64,000 nt of DNA from CAVPTL01 sp963727235. Lineage in GTDB: Bacteria; Actinomycetota; Thermoleophilia; Gaiellales; JAICJC01. The notes under the pieces are model-generated. The model saw only the letters and a list, made by a program, of their open reading frames with translations, was not told the DNA's origin and ran no database searches. Numbering within the stretch: position 1 is the first letter of the stretch; each line of letters opens with the position of its first letter. The DNA is taken from positions 124,001-188,000 of the forward strand of contig CAVSFZ010000019.1 of assembly GCA_963727235.1 (NCBI GenBank), given 5' to 3'. Of the stretch, positions 41,407 to 51,690 are shown in pieces. Made by a program: the position numbers and the translations under genes.

Positions 41407-42450
41407 GTGGCCGGATTGATCGATCGCTATCGCGACCGGCTTCCGGTCTCGGACAGCACCCCGGTGGTATCGCTGGGGGAGGGCAACACGCCGCTGCTTC
41501 CGGCGCCCAGGATCTCGGCGCTCTTGGGCGTGGAGGTCTACCTCAAGTACGAGGGGGCGAATCCCACCGGGTCGTTCAAGGATCGCGGGATGACGATGGC
41601 GGTCTCCAAGGCGCTCGAAGAGGGCGCCACCGCGGCCGTGTGCGCGTCCACCGGCAACACCTCGGCGTCGGCGGCCGCCTACTGCGGGCGGGCCGGCATC
41701 CGCCTGGTGGTGGTGCTTCCCGAGGGCGCAATCGCCCGCGGAAAGCTTGCCCAGGCGCAGATCTGCGGTGCCCGCGTGGTCGCCGTCCAGGGCAGCTTCG
41801 ACGACGCGCTGCAGCTGGTGCGAGACCTGGTGGAGCGCCGACCGCTGGCATTGCTCAACTCGATCAACCCCTACCGGCTGGAGGGTCAGAAGACCGCGGC
41901 CTTCGAGGTTGTCGAGCAGCTCGGCGGAGTCCCCGACTGGGTGGCGCTGCCGGTCGGGAACGGCGGCAACATCTCCGCCTACTGGAAGGGATTTGGCGAG
42001 AGCGGCCAGGCGCCGCGGATGCTGGCCGGGCAGGCCGCCGGAGCGGCGCCGTTGGTGATCCGGGCGCCGGTGGCCTCGCCGCAGACGGTCGCAACCGCGA
42101 TCAGGATCGGCAACCCGGCCCGGCTCGACCAGGCGCTGGCGGCGGTGGACGAGTCGAACGGCGGTATCCGCGCGATCGAAGACGCCGACATTCTGCGCGC
42201 CTACCGGATGCTGGCCCAGGACGAGGGAGTGTTCTGCGAACCGGCGTCGGCGACGTCGGTGGCGGCGTTGATCCACGCGGTCAGCGACGGTCTCGTGGCC
42301 GCCGGCTCGACCGTGGTGTGCGTGCTCACCGGCCACGGGCTGAAGGATCCCGATACGGCCGGCGCAGAGGGTGCCGAGATCGTTCGCTGTCCGCCGCGGA
42401 TCGAGGAGCTCGAGCAGGTGGCCTTCGACGTGGAGCCCGTGCTTGCCTGA
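41407..42450 (+). CDS. thrC: Threonine synthase
   Basis: 347 residues, PLP-dependent, converting O-phosphohomoserine to threonine. VVSLGEGNTPLLPAP, the PLP lysine in GANPTGSFKDRGMTMAVSKA, CASTGNTSASAAAYCGRAGI, and LPVGNGGNISAYWKGF (phosphate-binding) are all present. GTG 41407 starts 6 nt after trkA, and its end overlaps thrB by 8 bp, so trkA-thrC-thrB are probably transcribed together. Confidence 0.97.
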   Translation: MAGLIDRYRDRLPVSDSTPVVSLGEGNTPLLPAPRISALLGVEVYLKYEGANPTGSFKDRGMTMAVSKALEEGATAAVCASTGNTSASAAAYCGRAGIRLVVVLPEGAIARGKLAQAQICGARVVAVQGSFDDALQLVRDLVERRPLALLNSINPYRLEGQKTAAFEVVEQLGGVPDWVALPVGNGGNISAYWKGFGESGQAPRMLAGQAAGAAPLVIRAPVASPQTVATAIRIGNPARLDQALAAVDESNGGIRAIEDADILRAYRMLAQDEGVFCEPASATSVAALIHAVSDGLVAAGSTVVCVLTGHGLKDPDTAGAEGAEIVRCPPRIEELEQVAFDVEPVLA

Positions 42451-43327
42451 GCGGCTGATCGTTACCGCGCCGGCGTCATCGGCCAACCTGGGGCCGGGGT
42501 TCGATTGCTTGGCTGTGGCGCTGGAGCTGCGCAACAGGGTCGAGATCCGCGTCGCGGGTGGTGACGATGTCCAGGTCGTTGCGGAGGGGGAGGGAGCCAC
42601 CGAGATACCCCAGGGCGGCGCCGACAACCTGTTCGTGCGGGCGTTCTCGGCTGCCGGCGGCGATCCCAGGGGACTCGAGTTTCATATGACCAACGCGGTG
42701 CCGTTCGCCCGCGGGCTCGGTTCCAGCGCCGCCACCATCGCTGCCGGGGTGCTGGCGGGACGTGCGTGGAGCGGCAGCGATGACGACCCGTTTGCCCTGG
42801 CGGTCGAGATCGAGGGCCACCCCGACAACGTGGCGGCTGCGCTCTCCGGCGGGATCACGCTGTCGTGGAAGACTGCTCACGGCCCGCAGAGCCTGCGGTT
42901 GGGGCCGGCGCCGGTCGAGTTCGTGGCGGTGATTCCGCCGTATCAGCTGTCAACGGAGCAGGCGCGGGCGGTGATCCCGCCGCAGGTGCCGTTGTTCGAC
43001 GCCGTGTACACCGGTGCGCGGGCGGCGCTGCTGGTGGCGGCGATCGAGCAGCAGCGGCCGGAGCTGATCGGGGATGCTCTGGATGACCGCCTGCACGAGC
43101 CGTACCGGGCGGCGCTGGTGCCGCTGCTGGCCACGGTGCGGGAGCGGCTCGGCGATCTGCCCGCCGCCCTCGGCGCGACGCTCTCGGGCGCCGGCCCCAC
43201 GGTGTTGGTGTGGGCCGAGCAGGGGGCCGGGGCGGTGGTGGCGGCCGATCTCGAAGGTCTCGACGGCGCCGTGGTGAAGCAGCTCCGGGTCGCCGACTCG
43301 GGCGCTCGCATCGAAGCTCTCGTGTAA
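42443..43327 (+). CDS. thrB: Homoserine kinase
   Basis: 294 residues of the GHMP kinase family: LIVTAPASSANLGPGFDCLA, the ATP-binding PFARGLGSSAATIAAGVLAG and the C-terminal GATLSGAGPTVLVWA. It phosphorylates homoserine, feeding ThrC. TTG 42443 is chosen because the conserved PERLIVTAPAS starts immediately after it and it overlaps the thrC end by 8 bp. Confidence 0.96.
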   Translation: MPERLIVTAPASSANLGPGFDCLAVALELRNRVEIRVAGGDDVQVVAEGEGATEIPQGGADNLFVRAFSAAGGDPRGLEFHMTNAVPFARGLGSSAATIAAGVLAGRAWSGSDDDPFALAVEIEGHPDNVAAALSGGITLSWKTAHGPQSLRLGPAPVEFVAVIPPYQLSTEQARAVIPPQVPLFDAVYTGARAALLVAAIEQQRPELIGDALDDRLHEPYRAALVPLLATVRERLGDLPAALGATLSGAGPTVLVWAEQGAGAVVAADLEGLDGAVVKQLRVADSGARIEALV

Positions 43328-43454
43328 CCACGGCCGTGACGGAGTTGGTGCGAATCTGAGGCTGATCCGGTGTGGTTTCGCGCGGGCGGTCGGCCGCAGG
43401 ATGGAGCGACTGTATCCCGGCACATGTCTGTGCCCTCTCCGAAAGGATCGATGG

Positions 43455-45155
43455 GTGAACCGTCTCCTGCGTTTGCTCTTGCCGGCTGTCTGCGCCGCAT
43501 CCACCCTGGGGCTGGCCGCCCCGGGCGTGGCCACGGCCGGCACCTACACCGTCACCACCAACACCGCCAATGACGTCAGTGGTTGGGAGTTCACACACGC
43601 CTCGGGGTTCGTGGGTTGCTCGCGGCTCAGCTACCCGGGCGTGTGTGCCGCCAATGACGTCGCCCGGCCGACGCCGCTACGCATCTTCGGCTCCGGCGAT
43701 GCCATCGCTACCGGCGTCGGCCTGTGGACGTGGTACGCGCCGCTCACCACCACGATCGTCAAGGGGTCTGTGAGCGTTGCCTACAAGACCACCGCTCCCG
43801 GCACCAGCGTCTACCTCAAGGCTCGCACCCGATCGGAATCGTTCGAGAGCGTGGACAAGCTCGACCAGACCACCGGCGACGGATCCAACACCTGGGCGAT
43901 CCCGGCCAACCGGCAGGTGATCGGATTGGCGCTGCGTTCGGATGTCAAGCACACCTACGGTGACAAGTGGGCGAACACGCTGCGCATCAGCACGCTCACC
44001 GTGACGCTGTCGGACACCACCGCGCCGAGCATTTCGGTGAGCGGCCCGCTGACGTTGGGAAAGTGGCTCAACCAGGCGCAGAAGGTGTGCCTGACCGCGA
44101 CTGCCGATGACGCCGGCGCCGGCGTTGCCTCGATCGACCTCGAGGACCTGAGCGGCCGCGCGCTCGACTCCTACACCGTGCCGGTGCAGAGTGCCACCCA
44201 GCCCGGTGTGCCCTCCCTCAAGCACGACCTGTGCGTGGTACCGTCCACCCTCGGCGACGGTGTCCATCAGCTCAAGGTGATAGCCCGCGACGCAGCCTCC
44301 GAGACGGCTGCCCAGTCGCTGGCGGTGGACGTCGACACCGACGCGCCGACGGCCAAGGACGAGGTCCCGGGCGACCGCACCATCGACCGCCGTGCGCCGG
44401 TGTCGTTCTCGGTCGATCCGGGAGCGAGTGGCCTGTCGCAGTTCACCGCCTCGGTCGACGGCGTGCCGATGACGATCTCGGGAGCGCGGGCATCGCTGCA
44501 GCCCACCGCGGACTTCACGCTGGGCGTTCACACCGTCGAGTGGTCTGCCACCGACGGTGCAGGCAACGTCGGCCGCGGGCAGTGGACGTTCACCGTGACC
44601 GACGCGCTTCCCACCAGCATCACTGTTTCGGGCGTCCACCGGATCGTCCCCGGGCGGTCGGCGCGGCTGGTGTTTCGCGTGCTTGGCGACGCCAACGCTG
44701 TCGCAGGAGCTCGGGTGCTGCTGCAGACGAGGGTCGGCTCCCATGCTTACGGCGTTGGGCGCAAGCTGACGGCGTCATCGACCGGAGCCGTGATCGTCAC
44801 GGTGCGCCCCAGGCAGACGACCACCTACCGGCTCTCGCTGGTGTCCGCACCGTCGGTCGCGGCTGTACGCACGGTGGTCGTGGCCCAGCGCCTGCGGCTT
44901 GCCGCCGGCGCTCTCCGAGTCCGGGTCGGGCACCTGATTCGACTGACTCCGTGGGTGGCGTCACACCGGGGGCTGTTCCGAGTGCGGGTGGAGCTGCACA
45001 CGCGCAGTGGATGGAGGCTGGTGGGTCGGCCGCGGATCAACACGACCCTTAAGGTGAGGCCGCTGGCCCGCGGGCGCTACCTCTTCCGAGCGGTCGCCCC
45101 GGCCGGATCGGCGACCACGCGCACCACTCGCGTGGTCGCGATACGGGTCAGCTGA
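43455..45155 (+). CDS. Secreted multi-domain protein with Ig-like/bacterial beta-sandwich repeats
   Basis: About 566 residues. Signal peptide: VNRLLRLLLPAVCAASTLGL, continuing to a cleavage site near ATAG. The mature protein is Thr/Ser/Val-rich. A first domain (to about residue 185) is followed by Ig-like stretches starting DTTAPSISVSGPLTLGKWLN and DTDAPTAKDEVPGDRTIDRR and a segment TLGVHTVEWSATDGAGNVGR that is typical of bacterial Ig/HYR-like domains. The last 170 residues are basic beta repeats. A surface or extracellular role is likely; no enzyme motif is seen. GTG 43455 has AAAGGA about 9 nt upstream. Confidence 0.75.
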   Translation: MNRLLRLLLPAVCAASTLGLAAPGVATAGTYTVTTNTANDVSGWEFTHASGFVGCSRLSYPGVCAANDVARPTPLRIFGSGDAIATGVGLWTWYAPLTTTIVKGSVSVAYKTTAPGTSVYLKARTRSESFESVDKLDQTTGDGSNTWAIPANRQVIGLALRSDVKHTYGDKWANTLRISTLTVTLSDTTAPSISVSGPLTLGKWLNQAQKVCLTATADDAGAGVASIDLEDLSGRALDSYTVPVQSATQPGVPSLKHDLCVVPSTLGDGVHQLKVIARDAASETAAQSLAVDVDTDAPTAKDEVPGDRTIDRRAPVSFSVDPGASGLSQFTASVDGVPMTISGARASLQPTADFTLGVHTVEWSATDGAGNVGRGQWTFTVTDALPTSITVSGVHRIVPGRSARLVFRVLGDANAVAGARVLLQTRVGSHAYGVGRKLTASSTGAVIVTVRPRQTTTYRLSLVSAPSVAAVRTVVVAQRLRLAAGALRVRVGHLIRLTPWVASHRGLFRVRVELHTRSGWRLVGRPRINTTLKVRPLARGRYLFRAVAPAGSATTRTTRVVAIRVS

Positions 45156-45161
45156 TCGTCC

Positions 45162-45203
45162 GCGCTGTTCGGGGCCGCCGTGCCGGGCGTCCCCGAACAG
45201 CGC
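45162..45203 (+). terminator. 13-bp-stem hairpin between the secreted-protein gene and pcrA
   Basis: Perfect inverted arms 45162-45174 (GCGCTGTTCGGGG) and 45191-45203 with a 16-nt loop, 7 nt after the upstream stop. There is no U-tract, so it may be a Rho-type or mRNA-stabilising end rather than a true intrinsic terminator. It abuts the pcrA -10 box. Confidence 0.5.
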
Positions 45204-45221
45204 CGGCACTACACTGCCATC

Positions 45222-47429
<2,208 letters not shown>

Positions 47430-47439
47430 CCGTCGCCGC

Positions 47440-48903
47440 TCAGGCTTTGGCGTCGGCTGCGAGCTGGATCGCCGTGCGCACCTCGCGCAGCCGGTCGCGT
47501 TCCACCAGGAGGTACAACACGTCGTCGGGCTGGATGCTGCTGCTCCCGCGCGGGAGCAGCAGCTCGTGGTCGCGTTCGATCGCGACCACGACGGCCGCTG
47601 CCGGAAGGTTGAGCTCTGCCAGCGTGCTGTCCGGCGGGATGCCGAGATCGCTGGGACGCACCTCCAGCAGATCGGCGCCCAGCGACTCCAGCGTCGCCGT
47701 GTCGAGTTCGGCCAGTCGCGGGGCCGGACGGCGATCGATTACGTCCAGGCGCCTGGCCGCCCATCGCACCGTGACTCCCTGGAGCACCACCGAGACGACC
47801 ACGACGTAGAACACCACGTCGAAGATCCGCTCGCCGCCCGAAAGCCCGGCCGCGATTGGGAAGGTGGCAAACACGATGGGGACCCCGCCGCGCAGACCGG
47901 CCCATGCCAGGAACGCCTGGTCACGGAGCCGCACCCCGAACGCCGCGGTACACAGCAGCACCGCCAGCGGCCGTGCCACCAGCACCAGTGCGAGGGCGAC
48001 TGTGAGTGGCGCAAGTCCTTCGTGGGCCAGGTCGTGGGGGGTCACCAGCAGGCCCAGCAGCACGAACAGGCCCAGCTGTGCGAGCCATGCGCCGCCTTGG
48101 AGGAAGCCTCTGATCACGGCCGAGTGGGGGATCCGGGCATCGCCGATCACGAGTCCGGCCAGGTAGGCGGCGAGCAGCCCTGAGCCGCCCAGCACCGAGA
48201 CGCCCACGTAGCCGGCCAGCGCCGCCGACAGTGTGACCACGGGTGCGATTCCGGCTGACGGCAGCGGCAGCTTCCGCAGCAGCCAGACGGTTGCGTAGCC
48301 GATGGCGACCCCGCCGACGGCACCGATGGAAACCTCGCGCACGAGTAGGATCAGGGCATCGCCGGCGTCGTAGCCGGGTACGGTCTTCCAGTCGACCAGG
48401 CCGATCACCAGCAGCGCCGCAAACGGGTCGTTGAGCCCGCTCTCGGCCTCCAGGATCGCCGCCAGTCGCCTGCGAATGTTGAGCCCCCGGATGGCCGAGA
48501 ACACCGCTGCCGCGTCGGTCGAGGCGACGGTGGCACCCACCAGCAGGCTGCTGACCCAGCCAACCCCCGCCACCATTCGCGTCACCACGCCGGTGACCCC
48601 GGCGGTGATCACCACGCCCGCGGTTGCGAGCAGCGTCGCCGGCGCCGCCGCCCGCCGCACGTCCGGCAGGTCCGCCATCAGACCGCCTTCGAGCAGGATC
48701 ACCGCAAGCGCAACCAGTCCGGCGTCTCGGGCCAGCACCGAGTCGTCGAATCTGATCCCGCCTGGTCCGTCCTCGCCCAGGAGAACGCCCAATCCCAGGA
48801 AGAGCAGCAGTGTCGGAGCCCCCAGCTTGTCCACGAAGCTGGCCGCCACCGAGCCGACAAGCAGCACGATCACAGCAAGTATGAGGGGCTCAGGGACGTG
48901 CAC
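47440..48903 (-). CDS. CPA1 cation/proton antiporter with RCK_C domain
   Basis: 487 residues. About 12-13 helices of a NhaP2/CvrA-like antiporter (LLEGGLMADLPDVRRAAAPA, VGATVASTDAAAVFSAI, ESGLNDPFAALLVIGLVDW with the conserved ND pair), then a cytoplasmic RCK_C/TrkA_C domain at about 405-485 (IPPDSTLAELNLPAAAVVVA, IQPDDVLYLLVERDRL). It exchanges K+ or Na+ for H+. GTG 48903 is selected over 48912 because AGGAGGT lies 7 nt upstream of it. RCK_C domains of such antiporters bind c-di-AMP in some Gram-positives. Confidence 0.9.
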   Translation of the reverse strand: MHVPEPLILAVIVLLVGSVAASFVDKLGAPTLLLFLGLGVLLGEDGPGGIRFDDSVLARDAGLVALAVILLEGGLMADLPDVRRAAAPATLLATAGVVITAGVTGVVTRMVAGVGWVSSLLVGATVASTDAAAVFSAIRGLNIRRRLAAILEAESGLNDPFAALLVIGLVDWKTVPGYDAGDALILLVREVSIGAVGGVAIGYATVWLLRKLPLPSAGIAPVVTLSAALAGYVGVSVLGGSGLLAAYLAGLVIGDARIPHSAVIRGFLQGGAWLAQLGLFVLLGLLVTPHDLAHEGLAPLTVALALVLVARPLAVLLCTAAFGVRLRDQAFLAWAGLRGGVPIVFATFPIAAGLSGGERIFDVVFYVVVVSVVLQGVTVRWAARRLDVIDRRPAPRLAELDTATLESLGADLLEVRPSDLGIPPDSTLAELNLPAAAVVVAIERDHELLLPRGSSSIQPDDVLYLLVERDRLREVRTAIQLAADAKA

Positions 48904-48988
48904 GGGGTTCACCTCCTGCCGGGAGTATGACGGGAGGGTTTTGCGGACAGCGAGCCGGGGAACTACGAATCAGAGAAAGGATGGTCTT

Positions 48989-49132
48989 GTGATACCACTT
49001 TTGCTTCTGATAGTTCTGATTCTGGTGTTCGGCGTGATCGGTGCCCTCAAGCTCGCGTTCTGGGTGTTCCTGATCGCACTGGTGGCGGCGGTGGCGGCCG
49101 CGTTCGTCGGCCGCACGCTGATCAGTCGGTGA
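48989..49132 (+). CDS. 47-residue hydrophobic membrane protein
   Basis: GTG 48989 with AAAGG 8 nt upstream starts a 47-residue protein that is almost entirely hydrophobic: IPLLLLIVLILVFGVIGAL, KLAFWVFLIALVAAVAAA, FVGRTLISR. It resembles the small hydrophobic proteins common in actinobacteria. It is divergent from the antiporter and convergent with the membrane protein at 49122, overlapping it by 11 bp. Function unknown. Confidence 0.65.
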   Translation: MIPLLLLIVLILVFGVIGALKLAFWVFLIALVAAVAAAFVGRTLISR

Positions 49133-51538
49133 GCTCCGCTGGGTGCCGCGCGGGTCTCCGATTTCGGAAGGCGAGGGCGACCACCAGCAGAACACCGATT
49201 GCCACCAACGTGCCCCACACGCCCCGCATTACCCACGGGTCGGTGAACGTGAGGCGGATGACGTGCCGGCCGGCGGGGACCACGACTCCTTGGTCGACGT
49301 AGTCGGCCGGCACCACCGTCGTGCCGCGGTCGTCGACGGTGGCCTCCCATCCTTCGGCGAACGGTGTGCGGATCAAGACCAGCGCGCGCTCGTTGGCGTT
49401 GACGACCACGGTGGCCGAGCCGGGCGAGCCGGGGAGGTATCCGGCGGTGCCGGGGGATGACCGTTGACCTGTCGTGGGAGACTCCGGCCCGCCCTCGATC
49501 ACCGCGTCGCGGGTCGGGTCGAAGCGGGGGTTCCGAACACGGGCCAATGCCGCGGCGGATGAGCCGACCGACGTCCACCCGCTGAACAGCGACACCGGCG
49601 GCGACTGCGGCACCCGCTGGTACAGGGCAAAGTGGCGGGTGTGGCGAACGCGGATCTCGCCCGGGCCTGGTGTGGCCTGGGCCGGGCGCAGCACCCAGCC
49701 GACCTGCAGCAGGTTGGCGAGCGTCGGCGGCACATCGGCAAACCGAATGTGTTCGTAGTTGGAGGGCATGCTGCCCATCGCTCGCACGAACTTCCAGTAG
49801 CGCAGGAGCACCACGGCGCGATACGCCTGCACGCTGTGGGCTCCCGAGACCAGCGCCCAGTTCAGCAGCCAGGCCGGCTCGGTCGCTCCGTCCACGGTGC
49901 CGTGCGGTTCGGCGTCGTGTTTTGCCCGAGACGTGTCGGTGAGGATGAATCGGCCGCTGCCCGGCCGGCTCAGGGGGCGCTGGAACGGCGAGACGCTGAG
50001 CACCACCGGGCGGGTCAGCGGGAAGTGGTTGAGCGGGGAGATGTTGACAGGGATCGGTCCCAGCGCCGTGGTGGCCGTGTCCGGCACGGAAACGACCTGG
50101 GCGAGACCCAGCTCCAGCACGAGCACGAACGGCAGCGCCCACACCGCCCTGGGCCTGCTGGAGGCCAGCCACAGAATCCCAACCACGGCGGCCGCCCCGA
50201 CAGCCACCACCACCGGTGTCCGCGCCCCGACGCCCAGGAGCAGGGGCAGGATTACCAGAACCGCAGCCGATCCCCCCACCGCGATCCTGCGGGCGCTGCT
50301 GCCCGCCTCGGGCCACGACGCCAACCCGATCGCGCCCAGCACCGGCAGCACCAGCACCAGCTCGTATCCGATCCAGTACGGGGCGTGGAGATACAGGCCC
50401 ACGATCAGCGAACGTCCGAGTGCGTCGGGGATCGCGTCGGCAATCACCGCCAGGGATGCCAGGTAGACCACCGCGCCGGTGACGACGAACGGCCACGCCA
50501 GCGATCGCCACCGACCGCTGAACGCCAGCCATGCACCCAGCAACACCGCCGCTCCCAGATAGGCCCCCGGTGATGAGGCCAGCGTCAGCGGCCATCCCGG
50601 GCCGCCCCCGAGGCCGGGCTCGTACGCGACCGCCGGTGCGTGGAACAGCATCCGCCCGAGCGCCGCCAGCTGGGGATACCCCAGCGACAGGCTGGTCTCG
50701 CCCACGTAGGCCACCCGGGGCGCCAGAAACATCAGGTTGACGCCCACCAGCGCCGCCAGGACAACGCCGCGGAGGCTGCTGCGCCCGTCGCCGACCAGCG
50801 GCTCGCACGGATCAGGCCGACCATGCGGAAGGCGAGGTAGCTGATCAGTGTGACGCTGCCCATGATCGTCCCCAAGCCGGCGTGGGCGGCGGCAATCTGG
50901 CCCCATGCGATCGTGGCCGGCACCATCCACACGATCCGGCGTGACCACGAGCCCGCCGCCAGCATCCGAGAGCAGCAGCCCAGCGTCACCGCGGTCCATG
51001 CCAGCGATCCCGAGAACGGCAGCGCCGCCACCAGCGACGATTCGGTCACAGCCAGTGCCAGCGCCAGTCCTCCGCAGCACGCCGCGAAGCGCGGCAGCCC
51101 TTCGCTGCGCAGAAACCACCACAGTGCGAGCCCTGCGGTGAGGGGCTGGAGAATCAGCATCGCGCGCATCGCGTGGGCCGGCGAGGACACCGTGAACAAC
51201 ACCATCGGCTCGTAGTACCCCCAACCGGACTGCGCGTCGGCGGCGAACGGCGCTCCCGACATCAGGTTGTTCTGCCACAGCGGCAGGTGGCCGGCGTGGA
51301 GCGACCGACCCAGGTACGTCCACAGCGGGATCCACAGGGTGAGAGCGTCGCCGTTGGGGATCCTGCCCAAGACCGTGCGCCACATCGACACCAGCACCGC
51401 CGCGGTGATCAGGATCGGCCCGGCGGCCTCGAGCGCCCATGCGCGCCCAATTCCCGCCGATCCAGATCCGACATACGAACGTGCGATGGCAATCCTCTGC
51501 CCGTGACGGGGCGGTTCGCTGACAGCAGCCGACATCAT
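49122..51538 (-). pseudogene. Large multi-spanning membrane protein, frameshifted (YfhO/glycosyltransferase-like)
   Basis: Two overlapping frames together encode one protein of about 800 residues. The N-terminal part starts at ATG 51538/51535 (MMSAAVSEPPRHGQ) and runs through helices to VGLIRASRWSATG. The sensible sequence then continues in the -1 frame as RSSLRGVVLAALVGVNLMFL to the stop at 49122. The switch is near 50785-50795 and needs one extra base. About 11-12 helices plus a C-terminal extracellular domain (ANERALVLIRTPFAEGWEAT) recall YfhO-type membrane proteins involved in lipid-linked glycosylation. Either a real recent mutation or a sequencing/assembly error. Confidence 0.65.
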
Positions 51539-51690
51539 CGCACGGGCATCCCCTGGATTCGGCTACCAGCGAGGCTCAGCCGTGTTCCCACCTAGTATTG
51601 TTGCCGCCGACCTCACGACCATCGTGAGCGCGGCGACCCGTCCCTGTGCGAGAACCAGCCACAGAACCAAGCCCCGCGCAGACGGGGGGA

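Noticed and set aside
45162..45203. SOS box at pcrA
   Set aside because: The palindrome is CTGTTC...GAACAG with a 16-nt loop, the wrong orientation and spacing for GAACN4GTTC.
45180..45221. Earlier GTG start for pcrA
   Set aside because: It lies in the loop and stem of the hairpin and upstream of the -10 box; GTG 45222 fits the leaderless pattern and the conserved N-terminus.
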